Source: DATATV01 sp036268615
GTDB lineage: Bacteria; Actinomycetota; Actinomycetes; Mycobacteriales; Pseudonocardiaceae
Assembly (NCBI GenBank): GCA_036268615.1
Contig: DATATV010000068.1
Span: forward strand, 167,544-231,543
DNA: 64,000 bases
Direction of reading: 5' to 3'
Shown: positions 16,761-24,338 of the stretch, in pieces
Numbering within the stretch: the first letter of the stretch is position 1
How the letters are laid out: each line of letters begins with the position of its first letter
Translations under genes and position numbers: made by a program
The notes under the pieces: generated by a model
What the model saw: only the letters and a program-made list of their open reading frames with translations
The model's database searches: none
What the model was told of the DNA's origin: nothing

Positions 16761-18389
16761 GTGATTTCAGCGACCGACCTTGAACTTCGCGCGGGTTCCC
16801 GCGTCCTGCTCGCGGACACCACCCTGCGCGTCCAACCCGGCGACCGGATCGGCCTCGTCGGCCGCAACGGCGCCGGCAAGACCACCAGCCTGCGCGTTCT
16901 CGCCGGGGAGGGCGAACCGCACGGCGGCGAGGTACGCCGGATCGGTGAACTCGGCTACCTCCCGCAGGACCCTCGCGAGGGCGACCTGTCGGTCACCGCG
17001 AAGGACCGGGTGCTCTCCGCCCGCGGCCTGGACGAGCTGCTGCGCGAGATGGAGAAGGCGCAGACGGCGATGGCCGAACTCGTCGACGACAAGCAGCGCG
17101 ACGCCGCCATCCGCAGGTACGGCCGGCTGGAGGAGCGGTTCTCCGCCCAGGGCGGGTACGCGGCCGAGAGCGAGGCCGCCCGGATCTGCGCGAACCTCGG
17201 CCTTGAGGACCGCATCCTCACCCAGACGCTGCGCACGCTGTCGGGTGGCCAGCGCCGCCGGGTCGAACTGGGCCGCATCCTGTTCGCCGCGTCCGAGGCG
17301 GGCGCCGGCGGCCGGTCGGCCACCACGCTGCTGCTGGACGAGCCGACCAACCACCTCGACGCCGACTCGATCGGCTGGCTGCGCGGCTTCCTCAAGGGCC
17401 ACGACGGCGGCCTGGTGGTGATCAGCCACGACGTGGAACTGCTCGCCGCGGTCGTCAACAAGGTCTGGTTCCTCGACGCCACCCGCGCCGAGCTGGATGT
17501 CTACAACATGGGTTGGCAGCGCTACCTGGACGCACGGGCCGCCGACGAGAAGCGCCGCAGGCGCGAGCGGGCCAACGCCGAGAAGAAGGCCGGCGTGCTG
17601 ATGGCGCAGGCCGACAAGATGCGGGCCAAGGCGACCAAGGCGGTGGCCGCGCAGAACATGGCCCGCCGCGCCGAGAAGCTGCTCTCCGGCCTGGACGAGA
17701 CGCGGGTCGCCGACAAGGTCGCGCGCATCCGGTTCCCCGACCCGGCGCCGTGCGGCAAGACCCCGCTGACCGCCGAGGGGCTGAGCAAGTCCTACGGCTC
17801 GCTGGAGGTGTTCAGCGGCGTTGATCTCGCCGTCGACCGCGGCTCCAAAGTGGTGATCCTCGGCTTCAACGGCGCCGGCAAGACCACCCTGCTGCGGTTG
17901 TTGGGCAGCATGGAGAAGGCCGACTCGGGTTCGGTCGTGCCCGGCCACGGTCTGCGGATCGGGTACTACGCCCAGGAACACGAGACCCTTGATCACCAGG
18001 CCAGCGTCTGGGAGAACATCCGGCACGCCGCCCCGGACACCGGCGAACAGCAGTTGCGCACCCTGCTGGGCACGTTCCTGTTCAGCGGCGAGCAGTTGCA
18101 GCAGCCGGCCGGCACGCTGTCGGGTGGCGAGAAGACCCGGCTCGCCCTGGCCGGACTGGTGTCCAGCGCGGCCAACGTGCTGCTGCTGGACGAGCCGACC
18201 AACAACCTCGACCCGGCCAGCCGGGCACAGGTGTTGGATGCTCTTCGCCGGTTCACCGGTGCGGTGGTGCTGGTCACCCACGATCCGGGAGCAGTGGAAG
18301 CCCTTGAGCCCGAGCGGGTGATCCTGCTGCCCGACGGCTCAGAGGATCATTGGTCCTCGGACTATCTCGAACTTGTGCAATTGGCCTGA
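16761..18389 (+). CDS. ABC-F family ATPase (Rv1473-like)
   Basis: 542-aa duplicated ATPase without membrane segments, acting on the ribosome rather than in transport. NBD1: Walker A GRNGAGKTT, signature LSGGQRRRVEL, Walker B LLLDEPTNHLD. NBD2: GFNGAGKTT, LSGGEKTRLAL, LLLDEPTNNLD. The inter-domain linker (about 245-310) is basic and Ala/Lys rich as in ABC-F proteins. GTG 16761 with GGAG at 16750. Length and order with the next two genes match M. tuberculosis Rv1473, Rv1473A and Rv1472. Translation factor or ribosome-protection role cannot be separated from sequence. Confidence 0.92.
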   Translation: MISATDLELRAGSRVLLADTTLRVQPGDRIGLVGRNGAGKTTSLRVLAGEGEPHGGEVRRIGELGYLPQDPREGDLSVTAKDRVLSARGLDELLREMEKAQTAMAELVDDKQRDAAIRRYGRLEERFSAQGGYAAESEAARICANLGLEDRILTQTLRTLSGGQRRRVELGRILFAASEAGAGGRSATTLLLDEPTNHLDADSIGWLRGFLKGHDGGLVVISHDVELLAAVVNKVWFLDATRAELDVYNMGWQRYLDARAADEKRRRRERANAEKKAGVLMAQADKMRAKATKAVAAQNMARRAEKLLSGLDETRVADKVARIRFPDPAPCGKTPLTAEGLSKSYGSLEVFSGVDLAVDRGSKVVILGFNGAGKTTLLRLLGSMEKADSGSVVPGHGLRIGYYAQEHETLDHQASVWENIRHAAPDTGEQQLRTLLGTFLFSGEQLQQPAGTLSGGEKTRLALAGLVSSAANVLLLDEPTNNLDPASRAQVLDALRRFTGAVVLVTHDPGAVEALEPERVILLPDGSEDHWSSDYLELVQLA

Positions 18390-18525
18390 TCAGCACCGTT
18401 GAAACGGATTTGCCCCCGCACCTGGTGATACTGCATGTGAGTGATCACCTGCACGTGACACGCCGATCACGTAGCGAACAATTCGTCAACTCGCCTGGCG
18501 TTCGAGCCGTTCGTGTTCGATCATT

Positions 18526-18542
18526 GCGGCCATAGGGGCCGC
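18526..18542 (+). other. short GC hairpin upstream of small HTH gene
   Basis: GCGGCC and GGCCGC flank a 5-nt loop 36 nt before the small HTH gene. It could be a leader structure or part of a terminator for the ABC-F gene; nothing more can be said. Confidence 0.35.
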
Positions 18543-18578
18543 GTGCGGTCCGACCTGAAGTGCGTGGAAGGCGGGACA

Positions 18579-18791
18579 ATGGTGGCTGACCTGAAGAAAG
18601 GTGCCAGGATCACCGGTGCCACGCGGGACAAACTCGCAGCGGATCTGAAGAAGAAGTACGAGAAGGGCGCCAGCATCCGGGCGCTTGCCGAGTCGACGGG
18701 CCGTTCCTACGGATTCGTGCACCGGGTGCTCTCCGAATCAGGCGTTCAGTTGCGCGGGCGTGGGGGCGCCACCCGAACCAAGAAGAAGTAG
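18579..18791 (+). CDS. small helix-turn-helix protein (Rv1473A-like)
   Basis: 70-aa basic protein: KKGARITGATRDKLAAD, then SIRALAESTGRSYGFVHRVL (a resolvase-type helix-turn-helix) and a Lys/Arg/Gly tail ending TRTKKK. The same small regulator follows the ABC-F gene in mycobacteria, so the neighbourhood is conserved. ATG 18579 is used; the GTG directly after it is an alternative. Likely DNA binding; its target is unknown. Confidence 0.88.
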   Translation: MVADLKKGARITGATRDKLAADLKKKYEKGASIRALAESTGRSYGFVHRVLSESGVQLRGRGGATRTKKK

Positions 18792-18883
18792 GCTACTGCG
18801 CGGTAACCTACTTTTTCACCGCGCGATCGGCCTGGGACGATGGGGACGTCGAGGACACCGGTCCGCCGACCCCGGAGGTGTTC

Positions 18884-19693
18884 GTGCCGACGCCCGACGT
18901 CGATCCCGAGCTGCTGAAGCGTGGTGGTGTCCGCCTTGCCGTCGCCGGCGAGACGGCGACCATCACCCTGGACCGTCCCGATGTGCTCAATGCCCAGGTT
19001 CCGAGTACCTGGGCAGCCCTCGAACAAATCGGGCAGGGGCTGGGCCCGGACGTCCGCGTCGTGGTCGTCCGGGGTTCCGGTCGAGCATTTTCCGCCGGGC
19101 TGGACAAGCACATGTTCAGCCCCGCGGGTGTGGGTGGTGAACCCAATCTCGCCACCATCGCCGGTTCGACACCGGCTGACGGCGACGCCATGATCGCCGG
19201 TTTTCAGCGCGGCTTCCAGTGGCTCACCGAACCCGATCGGGTCACGATCGCGGCGGTGCGCGGCCACGCCATCGGCGCCGGTTTCCAGCTCGCGCTCGCC
19301 TGCGACCTGCGCATCGCCACCCCCGACGCCCGCTTCACCATGGCCGAGACGTCCCTGGGACTGGTCCCGGACCTGCTCGGCACGCTGCCGTTGGTGCGCG
19401 CGATCGGCTACGCCAGGGCGGTGGAGATCTGCCTGACCGGCCGGCGGGTGCCGGCCGACGAGGCGCTGCGGATCGGCCTGGTCAACAGCGTCGTCCCGGC
19501 CGAGGAACTGGACGCCACGGTGGACGCGCTGGTGGCGAAGGTGTGCGAGTCGCAGCCCGGCGCGGTGCGCGAGACGCTCGCCCTGCTCGCCGGGGCCGCC
19601 GCGAACCCGACCCTGGCCGAGCAGGGCGCAGCCGAGCGCGCCGCGCAGATCCGCCGCCTCGCCGAACTGAGCAGGCTGCTCAGCACGAGCTGA
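18884..19693 (+). CDS. enoyl-CoA hydratase/isomerase family protein (EchA12-like)
   Basis: Crotonase-fold protein, 269 aa. Oxyanion and CoA motifs are present (RAFSAGLDKHMF, GHAIGAGFQLALACDLRIA), and the second acid in TMAETSLGLVPD. The first catalytic Glu of hydratases (GGGCELA) is Gln here (GAGFQLA), so ordinary hydration is uncertain. GTG 18884 is preferred to GTG 18878 because GGAGG at 18874-18878 then has a 5-nt spacer. Closes the ABC-F / small HTH / crotonase block and faces the SIS gene. Confidence 0.87.
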   Translation: MPTPDVDPELLKRGGVRLAVAGETATITLDRPDVLNAQVPSTWAALEQIGQGLGPDVRVVVVRGSGRAFSAGLDKHMFSPAGVGGEPNLATIAGSTPADGDAMIAGFQRGFQWLTEPDRVTIAAVRGHAIGAGFQLALACDLRIATPDARFTMAETSLGLVPDLLGTLPLVRAIGYARAVEICLTGRRVPADEALRIGLVNSVVPAEELDATVDALVAKVCESQPGAVRETLALLAGAAANPTLAEQGAAERAAQIRRLAELSRLLSTS

Positions 19694-19701
19694 TCGGTGG
19701 G

Positions 19702-20442
19702 TCAGCCCAGGGCGGGCACCCGCGGGGTGAACTTGGCGAGCAGGCCGGCGTTGGCCTCGTCGCCGCCGGGCACGTTGGAACTGCGCCACAGCGGCAGGCT
19801 CAGCGAGGAGCGCCGGGCCAGGTCGAGCAGCCGGACCAGCAGCAGGTTCCACAGGAAAGCGTTGACCACGGTGGAGATCGGCGCGGTCACCGGTGCGTCC
19901 AGCGGGTAGGTGGAGTCGCCCGGCACGACCAACGTGTCCAGCACGATCGTCGCGTTCTCGGCCAGCGTGCTGCCCGCCCGGCGCGGGGCGACCGAACTGG
20001 ACGGTCCGGAGGTGACCGCGATCACCGGCCGGCCGGCGTCGCGGACGAGCGCGGCCAGTTCCACCGGGTACGGGTTCACCCCGGAGGTGGAGAACACCAC
20101 GAGCGCGTCGTGGCCGCCCAGGGTGGCCACGTCGAGCACGTCGGCGGCCAGGCCGGACCGGCGCTCGGCGGTGGTGCTGCGCTGCGCGCCGTGCATCGGC
20201 AGCAGGTCGGGGTGGTAGAGCGGGCGGACGCAGGCCAGGCCGCCGGCCCGGTAGAAGGTCTCGGCGACGGCGGCGAGCGAGTGGCCCGCGCCGGCGGTGA
20301 GGATCAGGCCGTCGGCCCGCACGGTGTCCAGCACCGCCTCGGCGGCCTGGTCGAGCGCGGTCGCGTTGTGTTCGGTGATCCGGGCCAGGTGCGCCTGCAC
20401 CGACTGGTCGAACGTGCTGCCGGTGGTGTCCGTGGTGGTCAT
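19702..20442 (-). CDS. SIS-domain phosphosugar-binding protein
   Basis: 246-aa sugar isomerase domain protein. Typical SIS features: GLILTAGAGHSLAAVAETFYRAGG binding loop, VVFSTSGVNPYPVELA (Ser-rich phosphate loop) and VIAVTSGPSSS. Proteins of this type sit in amino-sugar or N-acetylmuramic acid pathways. ATG 20442 gives MTTTDTTGSTFDQ. A DasR/GntR-like operator lies directly upstream at 20457, supporting an amino-sugar link. Confidence 0.82.
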   Translation of the reverse strand: MTTTDTTGSTFDQSVQAHLARITEHNATALDQAAEAVLDTVRADGLILTAGAGHSLAAVAETFYRAGGLACVRPLYHPDLLPMHGAQRSTTAERRSGLAADVLDVATLGGHDALVVFSTSGVNPYPVELAALVRDAGRPVIAVTSGPSSSVAPRRAGSTLAENATIVLDTLVVPGDSTYPLDAPVTAPISTVVNAFLWNLLLVRLLDLARRSSLSLPLWRSSNVPGGDEANAGLLAKFTPRVPALG

Positions 20443-20456
20443 CCGCGCGCCTCTCG

Positions 20457-20480
20457 ATTGGTCTATACCAAGGTGGTCTA
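20457..20480. promoter_or_regulatory. DasR/GntR-like operator before SIS gene
   Basis: ATTGGTCTATACCAAG at 20457-20472 is a near palindrome (one mismatch in 14) that fits the DasR dre consensus of form TGGTCTAGACCA; a second half site TGGTCTA follows at 20474-20480. It is 15 nt upstream of the leftward SIS start, overlapping the expected promoter. Confidence 0.6.
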
Positions 20481-20500
20481 TCCCCATCTTGGCGACCGGG

Positions 20501-21088
20501 TCAAGCCTGCCGGAGCCGCCGCAGGTCCTCGGGCCGGTCCACGTCCAGACCGGAGGCGATGTCCGCGCACGGCACCAGCCGCACCGGATGCCGGCGGAGG
20601 TAGTCCCGCGCACCCACATCGCCCACCGCCGACTCCCGCGCCCCGGCCAGGTGCGAGCGCCCGATCAACACCGGATGCCCTGGCACGCCGTCGTATTCGG
20701 CCCGCGCCAACACCTCCGGATCAGCCAACTCGGCCACCCGCCGAACCGCGGCGGCGGTCACCTCCGGCACGTCCACCGGCAGTACGAGCACCGCGTCCGC
20801 GTCCGTCCGCGCGGCCGCGTCCAGCCCAACCCGGGTCGAGGACCCCATGCCCTCGGCCCAGTCCGGATTGTCGACCAGTTCACAGCCGAACAGCTCGGCC
20901 CGCGCCCGCACCTCGTCGGCGGACGCGCCGAGCACGACGATCACCGGCGCACAACCGCCCTCCCGCAACACCTCGGCCGCCGCCTCGACCAGCAGCCGCC
21001 TGTTGAGTTCGACCAGCGCCTTGGGCCGGCCCATCCGCCGCCCGGCTCCCGCGGCCAGCAGCAACCCGGCCACCCGGACCTCGTTCAT
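20501..21088 (-). CDS. MobA/MocA-like nucleotidyltransferase
   Basis: 195-aa protein with the nucleotide-binding start LLLAAGAGRRMGRPKAL and LPVDVPEV metal motif, as in molybdenum cofactor cytidylyl- or guanylyltransferases. ATG 21088 is used; an in-frame extension runs over the divergent GNAT gene and is not credible. No molybdoenzyme gene is nearby, so the cofactor product is unclear and another NTP transfer reaction remains possible. Confidence 0.85.
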   Translation of the reverse strand: MNEVRVAGLLLAAGAGRRMGRPKALVELNRRLLVEAAAEVLREGGCAPVIVVLGASADEVRARAELFGCELVDNPDWAEGMGSSTRVGLDAAARTDADAVLVLPVDVPEVTAAAVRRVAELADPEVLARAEYDGVPGHPVLIGRSHLAGARESAVGDVGARDYLRRHPVRLVPCADIASGLDVDRPEDLRRLRQA

Positions 21089-21117
21089 GCCGGTCACGGT
21101 AGTCCTACGCTGGTCGG

Positions 21118-21564
21118 GTGATCCGGACGGCGACGACCGAGGATGTGCCCGCACTGGTGGCTCTGGCCGCCGCGGCCTACCAGCACTACCTGCCGAGAAT
21201 CGGCCGCCCGCCGGCGCCGATGACCGCCGACTACGCCGGCGCGGTGGCCGCCGGCCAGGTCTGGGTGGCCGAGGAGTCGGGTGAACTGGCCGGCCTGCTG
21301 GTGCTGATCGACTTCCCCGACCACGTGCTGGTGGAGAACGTCGCGGTGCGGCCCGGTTCGCAGGGCACCGGCCTCGGCCGCCGCCTGCTCGACCACGCCG
21401 AGCAGCACGCCCGAGCCGTCGGCCGGAGTCAACTTCGGCTCTACACCAACGAAAAGATGACCGAGAACCTGGCGTACTACCCACGGCTGGGCTACCGGGA
21501 GACGCATCGCGGCGAGCAGCACGGCTTCCGCCGGGTGCACTTCGTCAAGGATCTGGACGGCTGA
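21118..21564 (+). CDS. GNAT N-acetyltransferase
   Basis: 148-aa single-domain acetyltransferase. The CoA loop reads VRPGSQGTGLGRRLLDHAE with LRLYTNEKMTENLAYYPRLGY, the typical beta4-alpha4 end. GTG 21118 lies 29 nt from the divergent MobA-like start, so both promoters share a very short region and may overlap or be leaderless. Substrate unknown. Confidence 0.88.
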   Translation: MIRTATTEDVPALVALAAAAYQHYLPRIGRPPAPMTADYAGAVAAGQVWVAEESGELAGLLVLIDFPDHVLVENVAVRPGSQGTGLGRRLLDHAEQHARAVGRSQLRLYTNEKMTENLAYYPRLGYRETHRGEQHGFRRVHFVKDLDG

Positions 21565-21647
21565 GGAGAGCGAATTCGCGCACTGCACCGCGGCTGACCG
21601 CACCCGGTCGTCCAGCCCAGCCGACCGCGCGAGCCAGGTCAGCCAGG

Positions 21648-22490
21648 TCAGCTGCGGTGCGCCCACAGGTGCTCGACCAGCAGATCGCTCAACTCGATCG
21701 ACGCCTGCTCGCACACCCAGTGCGAGATGTCCTCCAACATCTCGAACCGGTAGGGCCCGGTGACCCACTGCTCGGTGGCCAGCGCCGCCGTCGAGCCGAT
21801 CGCCACGTCCTCGGTGCCCCACACGTAGAGCGTCGGCACGGTGATCTTCTCGGTGGTCCTGGCGCCCCGGCCCATCGCCCGGTACCAGTTCAGCGCGGCG
21901 GTGAGTGCGCCCGGCTCGGACAGCCGGGTCACGTAGTCCTCCACCCGGGAGGGCGGCACGTGGTACTCGTAGATCTGCCGCAGTGCCTTGGCGTCGTCGG
22001 CGAGCAGCCGCCGCTCGGCCGTGCGCGGCTGGCGGAACAGCTGCATGTACGCCGACCGCTGGGCCTGGTCCTCGTCCTCGCGCAACGCCTGGCCGAACGG
22101 GGCCGGGTGCGGCACCGACACGGCGGTCAGCGAGCGCAGCCGGTCGGGGTGCTCGGCGGCGAACGCCCATGCCACCGCGGCGCCCCAGTCGTGGCCGACC
22201 AGGTGGAACCGGTGCCAGCCGAGCTGTTCGGTGATCAGCAGCACGTCGCCGACGAGTTCGTCCATCCGGTAGTCGACGACGTTCTCCGGCCGCACGTCGG
22301 GGGAGTAGCCGCGCTGGTCGGGGGCGATCGCCCGGTAGCCGGCCGTGGCCAGTGCGCCGATCTGCTCCTCCCACTGCACCGACGCCTCGGGGAAGCCGTG
22401 CAGCAGCAGCACCCCCGCCCCGTCCTCCGGACCGGCGCCGATGGCGTCGAACGTGCCAACACTGGTGGATATCTGCAACTGCTCGATCAC
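21648..22490 (-). CDS. alpha/beta hydrolase, epoxide hydrolase type
   Basis: 280 aa. The nucleophile elbow is GHDWGAAVAW, with Asp in place of Ser as in epoxide hydrolases and haloalkane dehalogenases; HGFPEASVQW forms the oxyanion loop and DISHWVCEQ carries the catalytic His. HGFPE points to epoxide hydrolase. GTG 22490 gives MIEQLQISTSVGTFDAIGAG; the longer frame to 22568 lacks homologous character. Convergent with the GNAT gene; the 83-nt gap has a 9-bp GCCAGGTCA direct repeat. Confidence 0.86.
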   Translation of the reverse strand: MIEQLQISTSVGTFDAIGAGPEDGAGVLLLHGFPEASVQWEEQIGALATAGYRAIAPDQRGYSPDVRPENVVDYRMDELVGDVLLITEQLGWHRFHLVGHDWGAAVAWAFAAEHPDRLRSLTAVSVPHPAPFGQALREDEDQAQRSAYMQLFRQPRTAERRLLADDAKALRQIYEYHVPPSRVEDYVTRLSEPGALTAALNWYRAMGRGARTTEKITVPTLYVWGTEDVAIGSTAALATEQWVTGPYRFEMLEDISHWVCEQASIELSDLLVEHLWAHRS

Positions 22491-22619
22491 CTGACCAAGC
22501 TTAGAGCTTCGACCGTCCACCGCTTCGGGTGATCCGGGAGCAACGCGCTGGTCCGGTGCGCGTCCCAACTAGTGGAGCTATGGAACTCTCGGACCCGGTT
22601 CGAGGGAGGTGAGGTCCGC

Positions 22620-23618
22620 ATGGCACGTCGACCGGCGATGACGCCACCGCCCCGGCGCAAGCGGCATCCCTTCCGCAAGCTGCTCGTGCTGGTCGTCCTC
22701 CTCGTGCTGGTGGTCGTCGCCGGCTGGTTCGGGATGGACTACTCGCTGCACCGGGTGAGCGCGCTGGTCGACTACACCGGCCGGCCCACCCAGGGCACCG
22801 GCACCAACTGGCTGATCATCGGCGAGGACAGCCGGGCCGGCCTCACCGACGCGCAGAAACTCCAGCTGTCCACCGGCGACGACTCGGGCAGCCGGTCGGA
22901 CACCACGATGCTCTTCCATCTCCCCGAAGCCGGCGGCCCGCCCACCCTGGTCAGCCTGCTGCGCGACTCCTACGTCGCCATTCCCGGCCACGGCATGAAC
23001 AAGCTGAACGCGGCCTACTCCCTCGGCGGCTCCGCGCTGCTGGCCCGCACCGTCGAGCAGGCCACCGGCCTGCGCATCGACCACGTGGTGCAGATCGGGT
23101 TCGGCGGGCTGGTCGCCGTGGTCAACGCGGTCGGCGGGGTGAACCTGTGCATCCCGACCGCGATGGTCGACCCGCTGGCCGGACTGAACCTCGAACCCGG
23201 CTGTCAGACGCTCGACGGCGCGCAGTCACTGGCCTACGTGCGCAGCCGGGCCACTCCGCAGGCCGACCTGGAACGCGTGGTGCACCAGCGCGAATTCCTC
23301 GCCGCACTGCTGGACAAGGTGACCAGCAAACGGGTCTATCTCAATCCGTTCGATCTGGTGCCGTTGCTGCTCGACGCCCGCCGTGCGATCACCGTGGACA
23401 GCGGTGACCATCTGCTCGACCTGATCCGGATGGCGTTCGCCATGCACCGCACCGGAGCCTCGGCGGTCGTCACCACGACAGTGCCGGTGTCCGACACGCA
23501 GACGGTGCCCGGCCTGGGCAGCGTGGTGGACTGGGACCCGAACAAGGCCAACCTGCTGTTCAACGCGCTGCGTACCGGCTTCGCCGTGCCACCCAGCGTG
23601 CTCAGCCCCAACCCCTGA
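22620..23618 (+). CDS. LytR-CpsA-Psr family cell-wall ligase
   Basis: 332-aa membrane-anchored enzyme of the type that joins secondary polymers (in actinomycetes arabinogalactan or teichoic-type polymers) to peptidoglycan. A basic N terminus and one transmembrane helix (about residues 20-38) precede the LCP domain with IGEDSRAG, SRSDTTMLFHL, LVSLLRDSYVAIPG, NKLNAAYSLGG and ALAYVRSR-like SLAYVRSRAT; the Arg and Asp residues that bind pyrophosphate are present. GGGAGGTGAGG before ATG 22620 is a strong ribosome site. Confidence 0.92.
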   Translation: MARRPAMTPPPRRKRHPFRKLLVLVVLLVLVVVAGWFGMDYSLHRVSALVDYTGRPTQGTGTNWLIIGEDSRAGLTDAQKLQLSTGDDSGSRSDTTMLFHLPEAGGPPTLVSLLRDSYVAIPGHGMNKLNAAYSLGGSALLARTVEQATGLRIDHVVQIGFGGLVAVVNAVGGVNLCIPTAMVDPLAGLNLEPGCQTLDGAQSLAYVRSRATPQADLERVVHQREFLAALLDKVTSKRVYLNPFDLVPLLLDARRAITVDSGDHLLDLIRMAFAMHRTGASAVVTTTVPVSDTQTVPGLGSVVDWDPNKANLLFNALRTGFAVPPSVLSPNP

Positions 23619-23648
23619 TCAGCCTGGGCGGCACCGGACTCGTGATCA

Positions 23649-23679
23649 GCGGTGGCCCTGATCCGCGGTGGCCCTGATC
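23649..23679. repeat. 16-bp direct repeat at gene end
   Basis: GCGGTGGCCCTGATC occurs at 23649-23663 and 23665-23679 between the convergent LCP and MarR genes, touching the MarR stop. No hairpin of terminator quality is seen. Confidence 0.7.
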
Positions 23680-24169
23680 AGACGCCGCCCGGTCCGTCGG
23701 CGAGGTGGTCGACGAGTTGGTTGAGGCCGGGCAGCGCGGTGATGATCGCCTGCCGGTCCTCCGGTCGGAGCCGGTCCAGCGCGTTCTCGATCCGCCGCTC
23801 GTGCGCGGCCTGCCACTCGGTGAGCTGCACCCGGCCGGCGTCGGTCAGCGTCACCCGGGCCACCCGCCGGTCGGCCGGGTCGGTCTCCCGGGACGCCAGC
23901 CCGCTCTCCAGTAGTTGCTGGACCAGGCCGCTGACCGTGTTGGGCGCCAGCCGCAACAGCGCGGCGAGTTGGCCGATCCGCGCGGGTGCGTTGTCCGCCA
24001 ACGACATGAGCAGTTCCACCTGCGCCATCGGCAGCGACTCCCACGGGTAGTCGGTGCGGATGCTGGTGCGCAACGCCCGGCGCAGTCGGGTCACCACATC
24101 GGTGAGTTGGCGGGCGCCACCGGTGACAGTGGCGGGCGCTCCGTGGGGTGCGGACGTGGCCTGCGGCAT
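23678..24169 (-). CDS. MarR-family transcriptional regulator
   Basis: 163-aa winged-helix protein: LPMAQVELLMSLADNAPARIGQLAALLRLAPNTVSGLVQQL is the recognition region and DPADRRVARVTLTDAGR the wing. ATG 24169 gives MPQATSAPHG; the frame continues upstream through a repeat-rich promoter region that is unlikely to be coding. Repeated GGTCCAAC-type half sites lie 64-145 nt upstream and may be its operator. Confidence 0.88.
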   Translation of the reverse strand: MPQATSAPHGAPATVTGGARQLTDVVTRLRRALRTSIRTDYPWESLPMAQVELLMSLADNAPARIGQLAALLRLAPNTVSGLVQQLLESGLASRETDPADRRVARVTLTDAGRVQLTEWQAAHERRIENALDRLRPEDRQAIITALPGLNQLVDHLADGPGGV

Positions 24170-24232
24170 GTGATCAGGGTAATGCGCTCTGCGACGGCGT
24201 CCCGCTATGTAGAACGCGATCTGTCGACGCCA

Positions 24233-24315
24233 GATCATGTCGTGGTCCGACAGATGTGGTCCGACGGATCGTGGTGCAACAGACAGATCGCGGTCCAACA
24301 GATCGCGGTCCGACT
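24233..24315. repeat. imperfect direct repeats upstream of MarR gene
   Basis: Five imperfect units share the core GATCGYGGTCCRAC with spacing 14-20 nt, between the stop of the GGDEF gene and the MarR start. The half site GGTCCAACA at 24292-24300 is identical to one arm of the palindrome region at 6782-6790. Confidence 0.6.
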
Positions 24316-24338
24316 GAAGTTGTCGGGCCGGGCAGCGG

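Noticed and set aside
19219..21006. Open frame of about 595 codons crossing the crotonase, SIS and MobA-like genes
   Set aside because: Arg/Pro/Ala-rich composition and it spans three well-supported genes on both strands.
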